The notes: a model not told the origin generated them from the letters alone. 6,363 bases of DNA from Helicobacteraceae bacterium (GCA_027083665.1 JALWNV010000085.1:1-6363), one strand, 5' to 3'; numbered from the stretch's first letter, positions 1-5,718 are shown. A program made the numbers and translations.

Positions 1-117
1 AGAATACAATCCCTTTCAAGGGAGTATTGAACGCGAAATAATACTAAAAACTACATTAAATAAAGCTTTACTTAAGAAAACGCCGTGCGAAAACGCCTCC
101 CCTTTTATCGATACTGT
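1..117. other. Non-coding, AT-rich left edge
   Basis: No supported gene lies here; it is the 3' flank of the leftward lipoprotein gene. It contains an imperfect hairpin (3-28), a 10-base palindrome TAAAGCTTTA at 61-70, and a 9-base direct repeat GAAAACGCC at 76-84 and 89-97. None is followed by a clear T-run on the lipoprotein strand, so I do not call a terminator. What lies to the left is unknown. Confidence 0.5.
3..28. repeat. Imperfect inverted repeat (hairpin)
   Basis: AATAC (3-7) pairs with GTATT (24-28), and TCCCT (10-14) pairs with AGGGA (19-23). Two A bases (8-9) bulge and the loop is TTCA. The stem is ten pairs in all. It could be a leader hairpin of a gene left of the window or a weak transcription-end structure, but no T-tract follows on either strand inside the window. 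Role unknown. Confidence 0.4.
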
Positions 118-591
118 TTAGATAGGTTTCAGTTTGATCAGAATATGATTTTTACGGTCTTTGAAATAGACCTTTGCGTTTTCGACCCGATAGACGATAT
201 CCGCTTCCGGAAGCTGAATAGCCTGTTCGAAACCTTCGGGTGTTGTTTTCAGGTTCAGCTTCGCGTAAATCGGTTCGCCGCGAAGGACATGAGCGAACAG
301 ATTTCCGGGATAGGCGCTGCTGAGGTAGCGCGCATTGAACTGTTCCTTGCCGATACATCCCTCCGATTCAACGCAGACCGTCTTCGCGATCTGAAGCCGC
401 AGGAGACGCTGACCGGCTTCGAAGACTTCGAGTTCCGTCACGCCGTCGCCCCTGCGGATATAACCGGTATCGGCAAAACGCCACTGCGGTGTTTTGAAAA
501 CGATGACATAAGGTTGCGACACTGCCGGCTTTTTCATGGCACATCCGCCAAGCAACCACAGGCTAACCCATAGGGTAAAGAATATCCGCAT
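118..591 (-). CDS. Small conserved-type lipoprotein, function unknown
   Basis: Predicted 157-residue envelope lipoprotein. The N-terminus is a short basic n-region, a hydrophobic stretch and a lipobox LGGC with the lipidated cysteine at residue 17, so it should be exported by Sec and anchored by Lgt/LspA processing. The mature part is about 140 residues, rich in beta-type sequence, with two further cysteines in a CX5C arrangement (TVCVESEGC) that could form a disulfide. The segment around KTPQWRFADTGYIRR recalls a conserved hypothetical lipoprotein of Campylobacterota from memory, not from a search. The start lies inside the 3' end of the aldo/keto reductase gene (overlap about 29 bases). No good ribosome site precedes it, so translation is probably coupled. 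An ATG at 597 and a GTG at 603 are alternative in-frame starts. The lipobox supports this strand over the long antisense frame covering the same DNA. Confidence 0.8.
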   Translation of the reverse strand: MRIFFTLWVSLWLLGGCAMKKPAVSQPYVIVFKTPQWRFADTGYIRRGDGVTELEVFEAGQRLLRLQIAKTVCVESEGCIGKEQFNARYLSSAYPGNLFAHVLRGEPIYAKLNLKTTPEGFEQAIQLPEADIVYRVENAKVYFKDRKNHILIKLKPI

Positions 592-1579
592 GTACATCGT
601 CACAGGCTTTTAAAATCGTTTCATCTAGTGTCAGCTCCATCGCCGCAAGCGTCGCATCAAGCTGTTCGGGTTTCGTTGCGCCGACAATGGTCGAAGCGAC
701 GAAGTCATGCTGTTTGCTCCAGGCCGTCGCCATCGTGACGGGATCAAGTCCCGCATCCGCAGCAATCTTCAGATAACGCTGTGTCGACGCAAGCGTCTTG
801 TCGTTGACAAAGCGTGCCGCCATCAGGCGCTGCCGCGCGTTGGGCGAGCGGAAATAGTCCGCGAAGCGCCCCTGTGTGATCTCGGCCCGGTTGTACTTCC
901 CGCTGAGCACCCCGCCGCCGAGCGGCGAATACGGCAGCAGTGAAATCCGCTCACAGCGGCAAAGCGTCGCAAGCTCGTCCAGGAAACGGCGGTTGAGCAG
1001 GGAAAAGTTGTTTTGGATCGACTCGAAACGCGCAAGGCCTTTGCACTGTGAGGCCGTCAACGCCTTCGTCGTGCCGTAGGCCGTATCGTTGGAAGTACCG
1101 ATATAACGCACCTTTCCGCTCTGCACGAGACGGTCGAACGCCTCCATCGACTCCTCGACCGGCACGACGGTATCGGGCCAGTGCATCTGATACAGGTCGA
1201 TATAGTCCGTCTGCAGCCGCCGCAGGCTCCCCTCGACCGCCCGCTCGATATGAAACCGGTCGATCGCCGTCAGGCCGTGGCGGATCGGCGGCACGAACCA
1301 GCCCGACGCCGCACCGGCAACCTTGGTCGCCAGGATCAGGCTCTCCCGCGGGCGGGTTTTGAGCCACCGTCCGACAATACACTCCGTCTCGCCCGCTTTC
1401 TCCGCACTCGGCGGCACAGGATAAAGTTCAGCCGTATCGAAGAAGTTGACACCGGCGTCGCAGGCCTTGTCCATAATGGCGAAGGCCGTTTTTTCGTCGC
1501 ACTGCGTTCCGAACGTCATCGTTCCCAGGCCGATCGGGCTGACACGCAGCCCGCTTCGGCCGATATAACGGTAGGTCAT
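563..1579 (-). CDS. Aldo/keto reductase, Tas-like, NADPH-dependent
   Basis: A 338-residue cytoplasmic oxidoreductase of the aldo/keto reductase superfamily with an (alpha/beta)8 barrel. The family reduces aldehydes or ketones with NADPH; the substrate here is unknown. The catalytic tetrad is visible: Asp48 and Tyr53 in FFDTAELYPVPP, Lys86 in LATKVAG, and His133 in YQMHWPD. The YPVPP stretch after the catalytic Tyr is typical of the Tas subgroup (E. coli Tas). QNNFSLLNR (189-197) and TIVGATKPEQL (297-307) match the strand and cofactor-phosphate-binding segments expected near the C-terminus. Length is normal. The start is well supported by GGAGGA five bases upstream of ATG. The gene is the first of a leftward pair and overlaps the lipoprotein start. 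It is divergent from the DUF234 gene. No frameshift or missing residue is seen. Subgroup assignment is firm; physiological role is not. Confidence 0.95.
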   Translation of the reverse strand: MTYRYIGRSGLRVSPIGLGTMTFGTQCDEKTAFAIMDKACDAGVNFFDTAELYPVPPSAEKAGETECIVGRWLKTRPRESLILATKVAGAASGWFVPPIRHGLTAIDRFHIERAVEGSLRRLQTDYIDLYQMHWPDTVVPVEESMEAFDRLVQSGKVRYIGTSNDTAYGTTKALTASQCKGLARFESIQNNFSLLNRRFLDELATLCRCERISLLPYSPLGGGVLSGKYNRAEITQGRFADYFRSPNARQRLMAARFVNDKTLASTQRYLKIAADAGLDPVTMATAWSKQHDFVASTIVGATKPEQLDATLAAMELTLDETILKACDDVHADILYPMG

Positions 1580-1601
1580 CCTCTTCCTCCCAACCTTACA
1601 A

Positions 1602-1617
1602 ATGACGTAAGCATGAC
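1602..1617. repeat. ATGAC direct repeat, 11-base period
   Basis: ATGAC occurs at 1602-1606 and 1613-1617, one helical turn apart, in the divergent spacer between the reductase and DUF234 genes. This spacing suits a tandem-bound regulator, but five-base repeats can easily arise by chance. Confidence 0.2.
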
Positions 1618-1651
1618 ATAGTGCGCTGAATCTTTTCTGAATCCGAACCTG

Positions 1652-1660
1652 TGCTATAAT
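1652..1660 (+). promoter_or_regulatory. Extended -10 promoter for the DUF234 gene
   Basis: TGCTATAAT combines a perfect TATAAT (1655-1660) with the TGn extension. No convincing -35 is seen (TTTTCT at 1633-1638 is the nearest at suitable spacing). Transcription should begin near 1667, leaving about 17 bases before the TTG start at 1684. Confidence 0.6.
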
Positions 1661-1683
1661 TTTTCCAAAAAAAGCCGTATTTC

Positions 1684-2574
1684 TTGCTCATCAAACAACT
1701 GAAAGACTTCTATCACAGCACCTACCCCGAAGATATGGAGACATTGATCCGCTACTTCGCCGTTTTCGGCGGAAGCGGCATCGATATCGATACGACCGAA
1801 GATATCGAAACACTGCTCGAAAGAAATGTCCTCGAGCATTACGGCGAACATTACAACCGTATCCATACCGATATCCTCGAAGACGCCGATACCGTCGCCC
1901 TCCTGCAGGCGATCGCCAAGGGCGACCGCCGTATCCATTCCGCCTGCCGCCGGGCCCGTATCGGCGAGGCCAGAGGCGGTGAACTCATTGCGCATCTTCA
2001 GCAGCTCGGTATTATCGATATCGAACCCTCGCGCGAGGCCCCGCCGGAAAAAGCCTACCCCAAACAGAAACTCAAACGCGAGCTCAGTCGCCACCGTATT
2101 TCGCACAAGCTCCGTTTCCGCCAACCGTTTCTGCGCTTTTGGTTTCGTTTCATCTCTCCCCAGCACCGCCGGATAGAACGGGGAATATACGAGGGGGTTT
2201 TCGAACACTTCAATCTGCAGCACACCGCTTTTACGGGGCTGGTCTTCGAAGAGCTTTCACAGCAGTATCTCAAACGAAACCTCGGAGACGATCCCCGGCT
2301 GCGGTGCGGAAGCTATTGGGACCGGCAGATCGAGCTCGACATCCTTGCCCGTCATCCTCAGGGGGGATTTATCGTCGGAGAGTGCAAATGGACCAATACG
2401 AAGATGAACCGGAGCGAACTGGTCAAACTGCAGGAAAAATGCATGACGGTGGGATTACGGCCGATATCCGTCTATCTTTTCGCCAAACGGGGGTTCTCCA
2501 ATGAACTGACCGATCTGCAAAATGACGAATTGACCCTTGTCGATGCTCAGAGGCTCTCAGCGCTGCTGGGGTAA
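1684..2574 (+). CDS. DUF234 protein lacking the ATPase domain, nuclease-like C-terminus
   Basis: A 296-residue cytoplasmic protein. Residues about 73-113 look like a winged helix (LLQAIAKGD...LIAHLQQLGII). The central FWFRFISP block (152-159) and the following IERG are typical of DUF234, normally the C-terminal region of archaeal-type AAA+ ATPases. No P-loop is present, so the ATPase part is absent. The C-terminal third carries a restriction-endonuclease-like signature: Glu190 in VFEEL, Asp219 in IELDI, and Glu233-x-Lys235 in GECKW. This fits a PD-(D/E)XK core, although activity is only inferred. The start is TTG, about 24 bases after a strong -10. The ribosome site is poor, and ATG at codon 18 (1735) is the alternative. 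I prefer TTG because residues 2-17 read as real helical protein continuous with the fold. The gene meets the solute-binding gene tail to tail with a 2-base gap. Partner and role are unknown. Confidence 0.85.
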   Translation: MLIKQLKDFYHSTYPEDMETLIRYFAVFGGSGIDIDTTEDIETLLERNVLEHYGEHYNRIHTDILEDADTVALLQAIAKGDRRIHSACRRARIGEARGGELIAHLQQLGIIDIEPSREAPPEKAYPKQKLKRELSRHRISHKLRFRQPFLRFWFRFISPQHRRIERGIYEGVFEHFNLQHTAFTGLVFEELSQQYLKRNLGDDPRLRCGSYWDRQIELDILARHPQGGFIVGECKWTNTKMNRSELVKLQEKCMTVGLRPISVYLFAKRGFSNELTDLQNDELTLVDAQRLSALLG

Positions 2575-2576
2575 TA

Positions 2577-3374
2577 CTACTCGAAATGAATCGGTTCGCT
2601 CTTTTGCGGCGTCACGATACGGACCGGGATCCACTTTTGAAGCGTCCGGGAGATAAATCCGTTTTTCTTCCACTTCTCTATCACGGCATCGACCCGCTCT
2701 TTGAGCGCGATATTGTCCCCAGCGATCGCCCAGGCAAGATTTTCCTGTGTATAAGGAACATACCACCCCATCAGACCTTTCAGCGGCGTGTTGGCCGTAT
2801 AGTACCACACCGCCGGTGCGTCGGCGAAAAAGTAATCAGTTTTGCCTTCGAGCAATTTCACCATCCCGTCACGCATCGTCACCGACGGTACCGTCGTCGC
2901 TTCGGGAAACACGCGTCGGACAAACGCCTCGCTGGTCGTACCGCTTTGAAAACCGATTTTCATGCCCCGACCTTTGCTGTACGGTTCGGGCAGCTTCGCC
3001 CCCTCTTTCATCACGGCCATCTGCGATATCTGTGCATAGGGCTTTGAAAAAAGCGCTTTTGCCGCCCGCTCTTTCGTGATCGAAACACCGGACATAACCA
3101 TATCGACCCCCTGATTCAAGACGGCATCGGCCAGCTGCGGCCACGGTAGCACCTCGATCTGAACCGGCCGACCCAGTTCCCGGCCCAACGCATAGGCGAA
3201 ATCCACCTCGACGCCCTGCAGTTTACCCCGGCTGTCTTTGAACGTCATCGGCGGGTAATCCGCATCCATTCCGACGATCAACGGTTTGGTCATTTCGGGT
3301 TTCGGCGACGTATTCCCGCTGCAGCCCGACAGCATAAGCAGTATCGCGACGGTCAGTATGGACAAAAGCTTCAT
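2577..3374 (-). CDS. Family-3 solute-binding lipoprotein (amino-acid type)
   Basis: A 265-residue substrate-binding protein of the SBP_bac_3 family, predicted to bind a polar amino acid or similar solute in the periplasm. A signal peptide ends in lipobox LSGC with Cys18, so it should be membrane-tethered. The mature lobe begins LIVGMDADYPPM, followed by GVEVDFAYALG (54-64). Arg103 in SGVSITKERA is the residue that normally grips the ligand carboxylate. GFQSGTT (141-147) starts the second lobe, and Asp185 in YFFADAP is at the usual amine-binding place. The ligand cannot be read from this. No permease or ATPase gene is nearby. Two adjacent ATG codons begin the frame. AAGGA sits five bases before the second and only two before the first, so I chose 3374; 3377 is the alternative. 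It lies 60 bases downstream of aguB and could be co-transcribed. Confidence 0.9.
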   Translation of the reverse strand: MKLLSILTVAILLMLSGCSGNTSPKPEMTKPLIVGMDADYPPMTFKDSRGKLQGVEVDFAYALGRELGRPVQIEVLPWPQLADAVLNQGVDMVMSGVSITKERAAKALFSKPYAQISQMAVMKEGAKLPEPYSKGRGMKIGFQSGTTSEAFVRRVFPEATTVPSVTMRDGMVKLLEGKTDYFFADAPAVWYYTANTPLKGLMGWYVPYTQENLAWAIAGDNIALKERVDAVIEKWKKNGFISRTLQKWIPVRIVTPQKSEPIHFE

Positions 3375-3409
3375 CATTATCCTTTTTTATCATAAGTTGG
3401 CGGCATAGC

Positions 3410-3415
3410 ATAATA
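3410..3415 (-). promoter_or_regulatory. Possible -10 box for the solute-binding gene
   Basis: On the minus strand TATTAT lies 35 bases before the chosen start. Transcription would begin near 3403, leaving about 28 bases of leader. There is no clear -35. A short palindrome ACGACTCGT (3416-3424) adjoins it. The gene could instead depend on read-through from aguB. Confidence 0.3.
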
Positions 3416-3434
3416 CGACTCGTCTTAAAAGAAG

Positions 3435-4289
3435 CTACGCCAAAGGCTTACATACCCTGCCGTACATCGACGGCCGGCGGTCCTTGAACAGCGCCCAGTA
3501 TTCGCGCAGCTTCTCCGCCGCACCAAGGTCGTACTCGGCATACAGCACCCCTTCGCTCTCCCGATTCAGCTCCGCGATCTTTTTGCCGGTCGCATCCGTG
3601 GCGAAGGATGAGCCGTAAAACGTGAGTGTGCAGCTCTCGCCCTCCTCCACACCGATACGGTTTGCCGCGATGACCGGCACCGTATTGGCCGCGGCATGCC
3701 CCTGCTGCACCCGCTGCCAATGCTCACGGCTGTCGATGCCGATCTCCGGTTCGCTGCCGATAGCCGTCGGGAAAAAAATCAGTTCCGCTCCCATCAGCGC
3801 AAGGCTGCGCACCGTTTCGGGGAACCACTGATCCCAGCAGATTCCGACGCCGATCCGTCCAAAACGCGTCTGCCAGACCCGAAACCCCGTATCGCCCGGG
3901 CGGAAATAGAACTGCTCCTCATATCCCGGTCCGTCGGGAATATGCGTCTTTCGGTAGTTTTCCAGTACCGTGCCGTCGGCATCGATCACGACCAGCGAAT
4001 TGTAATAGTCTTCGCCGTCGCGCTCGAAATAACTCAACGGCAAAACGACCCCCACTGATTTTGCCAGTTCGGAAAATTCCGCGATCAGAGGATGGCCTTC
4101 GCGCGCTTTCGCCCAATCGAAATATTTCGTATCCGTATCCTTGCAGAAATAGAGCCCTTCGAAGAGTTCGGGCAAGAGAATAATCTGTGCACCGTTTTCC
4201 GCCGCCTCGCGTACCAGCGATTTCGCTTTTTCACGGTTGGCGGTTTTATCCTCACCCATGCCCATCTGTATTGCGGCGATTTTCACCAT
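3435..4289 (-). CDS. aguB: N-carbamoylputrescine amidase
   Basis: A 284-residue cytoplasmic nitrilase-superfamily enzyme that hydrolyses N-carbamoylputrescine to putrescine, CO2 and ammonia. This is the last step of the agmatine deiminase route of polyamine synthesis. The catalytic triad is visible: Glu41 in LPELFEGLYFC, Lys114 in RKTHIPDGPGYEE, and Cys151 in GVGICWDQWFPE. The ELFEGLYFC and HIPDGPGY blocks, together with the FYFRPGDTGF segment, are characteristic of AguB rather than of other nitrilase branches. Length is normal. The start has AAGGA seven bases upstream. The preceding step, agmatine deiminase (AguA), is not in the window. comEA lies 102 bases upstream and the solute-binding lipoprotein 60 bases downstream. 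An extended -10 box upstream suggests its own promoter. Family and substrate call are strong from motif reading, though not tested by a search. Confidence 0.95.
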   Translation of the reverse strand: MVKIAAIQMGMGEDKTANREKAKSLVREAAENGAQIILLPELFEGLYFCKDTDTKYFDWAKAREGHPLIAEFSELAKSVGVVLPLSYFERDGEDYYNSLVVIDADGTVLENYRKTHIPDGPGYEEQFYFRPGDTGFRVWQTRFGRIGVGICWDQWFPETVRSLALMGAELIFFPTAIGSEPEIGIDSREHWQRVQQGHAAANTVPVIAANRIGVEEGESCTLTFYGSSFATDATGKKIAELNRESEGVLYAEYDLGAAEKLREYWALFKDRRPSMYGRVCKPLA

Positions 4290-4316
4290 CGAAACATCCT
4301 TTTCGAATTTGGCGTG

Positions 4317-4325
4317 ATTTTAACA
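4317..4325 (-). promoter_or_regulatory. Extended -10 promoter for aguB
   Basis: On the minus strand TGT-TAAAAT forms an extended -10 box about 27 bases before the aguB ATG. Transcription should start near 4310, giving a leader of about 20 bases that includes the AAGGA ribosome site. No -35 match was found. Confidence 0.5.
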
Positions 4326-4375
4326 TGAAGTCGTTGGAGAGGATATGAAGCACCGGGGGATATCCGCGAAGTCCC

Positions 4376-4392
4376 GCCGGCAGGATGCCGGT
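4376..4392 (-). other. GC-rich hairpin at the end of comEA
   Basis: CCGGC (4377-4381) pairs with GCCGG (4387-4391) around an AGGAT loop, with a possible extra G-T pair. It abuts the comEA stop codon. No T-run follows on the comEA strand, so it is at most a weak or factor-dependent end or an mRNA 3' stabiliser. Confidence 0.3.
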
Positions 4393-4640
4393 CAGACCTC
4401 GAGATCGTTTTTAATTTTGGCGAATTTTTTCTCACCGATCCCTTTGACGTTCATAACCTCATCGATCGTATCGAATGGATTGTTTTTGCGGTATTCGATG
4501 ATCTTTGCCGCCGTGGACGGACCGACTCCTTTGATACTTTGCAGCTCTTGCGCGCTTGCCGTATTCAGATTGACCGCCATCAGCTGTACACTTGCCGCCA
4601 GTACCGCGATCAATGTCGCTGCTGTTTTGCCCAGTTTCAT
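4392..4640 (-). CDS. comEA: ComEA-like secreted helix-hairpin-helix DNA-binding protein
   Basis: An 82-residue protein with a signal sequence and two helix-hairpin-helix units. ComEA-type proteins bind incoming double-stranded DNA in the periplasm during natural transformation and help pull it through the outer membrane. The signal peptide (1-22) ends near QLMA, and the mature protein starts VNLNTASAQEL, the hallmark entry to this domain. The first hairpin is SIKGVGPSTAAKI (35-47) and the second NVKGIGEKKFAKI (64-76). Nothing else is present, which matches the short one-domain ComEA of Gram-negative bacteria. I chose the ATG at 4640 because AGGAG lies five bases upstream and the signal peptide begins there; a frame extending to 4670 adds ten residues without support. 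No other competence gene is nearby. A general DNA-binding role outside transformation is possible. Confidence 0.9.
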   Translation of the reverse strand: MKLGKTAATLIAVLAASVQLMAVNLNTASAQELQSIKGVGPSTAAKIIEYRKNNPFDTIDEVMNVKGIGEKKFAKIKNDLEV

Positions 4641-4685
4641 TTTAACTCCTTTTATCGTTTGGGATATCAAATGTTAACCTATGTT

Positions 4686-4691
4686 ATTTTA
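4686..4691 (-). promoter_or_regulatory. Possible -10 box for comEA
   Basis: TAAAAT on the minus strand would start transcription near 4679 and leave about 39 bases of leader before ATG at 4640. The surrounding spacer is very AT-rich, so chance matches are likely. Confidence 0.25.
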
Positions 4692-4730
4692 AATTATTCT
4701 TAACTATTTATGTTTTTTTGCATATTGTTA

Positions 4731-4760
4731 TTGTTTTATTTAATTGTTTTCCGATATACT
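4731..4760 (+). promoter_or_regulatory. Promoter for the 141-residue gene
   Basis: TTGTTT (4731-4736) and TATACT (4755-4760) are separated by 18 bases, a good sigma-70-type arrangement in an AT-rich spacer. A second TTGTTA (4725-4730) sits just upstream. Transcription should begin near 4767, just before a hairpin. Confidence 0.5.
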
Positions 4761-4768
4761 TTTGACGA

Positions 4769-4787
4769 GAGGGTGCTCGAGCCCCTC
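4769..4787 (+). other. Leader hairpin before the 141-residue gene
   Basis: GAGGG (4769-4773) pairs with CCCTC (4783-4787), extended inward by GC (4775-4776) with GC (4781-4782) around a TCGA loop; T4774 bulges. It would form at the very 5' end of the predicted transcript. CTCC (4785-4788) can alternatively pair with the GGAG ribosome site (4805-4808), so the two folds exclude each other. Regulatory meaning is inference. Confidence 0.35.
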
Positions 4788-4813
4788 CGATTTACATTCT
4801 TCAAGGAGACCTG

Positions 4814-5239
4814 ATGTATCAAACCATGACCCAAATCGGGAAAGCCTACGAGGTCGATGCCAAAACCGTCGGAAAAGTCCTCTACGATCTCGGAATCAGG
4901 GATGCCAATCACCCGGAGCAAAAAGGATTCCCCTATGAACAGGCGGTCACTCACGGTATCGCCAAAGCGTTCATCGGAAGATCCGGCGATATTTACTATC
5001 GCTACGATATCGAAAGAATCAAAGAGGAGTTCGAAACAAAACTAGCCGATTATCCCAAGGAGAGCAGGGACAAAAAGAGTGAAACGGAAGAAAAGCCTCT
5101 CACACAGCATCCCATCGCGAAAAAACTTCAGCAGATGCTTTCGCAGCTTAATCACGCGCTTGAAACCGGCGAGATTAACACCCTTTACCGTCTCAAAGCA
5201 GATATCGCCGATATCTATGCGTTATTGCCGGCGCGTTGA
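4814..5239 (+). CDS. Unrecognised 141-residue protein, helix-turn-helix-like N-terminus
   Basis: I do not recognise this gene. Residues 5-28 (MTQIGKAYEVDAKTVGKVLYDLGI) have the look of a helix-turn-helix of the kind found in phage antirepressor and regulator N-termini, so DNA binding is a reasonable guess. Residues 39-75 appear folded (FPYEQAVTHGIAKAF, then a YYRYDIERIKEEF helix). A charged, probably flexible linker covers about 80-97. Residues 100-138 look like two helices that could mediate dimerisation. There is no signal peptide, membrane segment or cysteine. The start is secure: AAGGAG ends five bases before ATG. The gene is monocistronic, divergent from comEA and convergent with the tRNA-Arg gene 21 bases away. 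A plausible promoter and a leader hairpin lie upstream. Confidence 0.8.
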   Translation: MYQTMTQIGKAYEVDAKTVGKVLYDLGIRDANHPEQKGFPYEQAVTHGIAKAFIGRSGDIYYRYDIERIKEEFETKLADYPKESRDKKSETEEKPLTQHPIAKKLQQMLSQLNHALETGEINTLYRLKADIADIYALLPAR

Positions 5240-5260
5240 ATGTAACACAGAGAAAAGAAG

Positions 5261-5336
5261 TGGTGTCCCCACGAGGACTCGAACCTCGAGCTAGGCCTTA
5301 GGAGGGCCCTGCTTTATCCAGTTAAGCGATGAGGAC
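5261..5336 (-). tRNA. tRNA-Arg, anticodon CCU
   Basis: A complete cloverleaf reads leftward. The acceptor stem is GTCCTCA with TGGGGAC (one G-T pair). The D stem is GCTT/AAGC with a GG-containing loop. The anticodon stem is GGGCC/GGCCT (one wobble) with loop CTCCTAA, and the T stem CGAGG/CCTCG holds loop TTCGAGT. The variable loop is four bases. Anticodon CCT occupies 5300-5302 and reads AGG arginine codons. Discriminator A and CCA are encoded in the DNA (5261-5264). The length is 76 bases including CCA. It follows the secreted protein gene ending at 5366 on the same strand. A T-rich stretch right after CCA may help end transcription. Confidence 0.97.
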
Positions 5337-5350
5337 GTTTGCGGAGGCGT

Positions 5351-5356
5351 ATTTTA
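5351..5356 (-). promoter_or_regulatory. Possible -10 box for tRNA-Arg
   Basis: TAAAAT on the minus strand lies 15 bases before the tRNA 5' end, which would give a short leader of about eight bases for RNase P removal. No -35 is clear. The tRNA could alternatively be processed from the transcript of the upstream secreted-protein genes. Confidence 0.4.
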
Positions 5357-5365
5357 GCGAAAAAA

Positions 5366-5716
5366 TCAATAATTGCAGGTTTGATAGACCACTTTGACCA
5401 CCGGCCGCACATGGTTGATACGCCACTGCTCTTCGATCACTTTCCGGCGCAAACCGGCACACTGCCGTTCGGCCGCACGGAGTTTTCGCACGATTTCCGC
5501 ATATTTGTAGTTGCGCCGGTCGTTGCGGCATCGGGCCATCAAATCCGAACCGGTCAAAATATACCGGTAGTAGTAGCCGTAACGCTGCGAGGGTGATTTA
5601 ATCGTCCGGGCCGTACGGAAATCGCCGTCGAGTTCGGCGAATGCCTTTTCGAGTTTTTCACACTCGGCCGCACCGAGTGTCAGCATCGCAGAAACCCAAA
5701 AGAGTATCATTCGCAT
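5366..5716 (-). CDS. Small secreted four-cysteine protein, unknown function
   Basis: I do not recognise this 116-residue protein. A signal peptide (about 1-17, MRMILFWVSAMLTLGAA) predicts export. The mature part is helical, strongly basic in the middle (ARCRNDRRNYKY), and has cysteines at 19, 63, 86 and 114, consistent with periplasmic disulfides. It resembles the protein encoded just upstream: both start the mature part with EC followed by AFAxL, have a second cysteine 44-45 residues later, and end with an I-x-H...PVV...Y..C segment. Two ATG codons stand side by side. The GGGGAG ribosome site is three bases from the first (5719) and six from the second (5716); I chose the second. The first would overlap the upstream stop as TAATG, so translational coupling is likely either way. 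The tRNA-Arg gene follows by 29 bases. Confidence 0.75.
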   Translation of the reverse strand: MRMILFWVSAMLTLGAAECEKLEKAFAELDGDFRTARTIKSPSQRYGYYYRYILTGSDLMARCRNDRRNYKYAEIVRKLRAAERQCAGLRRKVIEEQWRINHVRPVVKVVYQTCNY

Positions 5717-5718
5717 CA

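Noticed and set aside
85..573. 162-codon rightward open frame opposite the lipoprotein
   Set aside because: The opposite strand encodes a clear signal peptide with lipobox and a coherent protein; the rightward frame has no ribosome site or recognisable domain.
1181..1621. Rightward open frame opposite the aldo/keto reductase
   Set aside because: The reductase is unambiguous with all four catalytic residues and a strong ribosome site; the other frame shows no family features.
1781..1812. Recurring GATATC-containing words, here and at several other places
   Set aside because: They fall in coding frames as Asp-Ile (GAT ATC) and related codon pairs and follow codon preference, not an array or spaced repeat.
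1654..2223. 189-codon leftward open frame inside the DUF234 gene
   Set aside because: The DUF234 frame has recognisable motifs and a promoter. The antisense frame has low-complexity composition expected from a GC-rich complement.
3411..3421. TAATACGACTC, identical to the first part of the phage T7 promoter
   Set aside because: The rest of the T7 promoter (the ACTATAGGG side) does not match, it points away from the solute-binding gene, and no phage polymerase context exists. It is also partly explained by a minus-strand TATTAT box. Treated as coincidence.
4376..4392. comEA-end hairpin as an intrinsic terminator
   Set aside because: The stem is GC-rich but no U-run follows on the transcribed strand, so only a generic hairpin is listed.
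5261..5336. tRNA-Arg as an integration site for a mobile element
   Set aside because: No integrase gene and no second copy of the tRNA 3' end is seen in the window; ordinary genes flank it.
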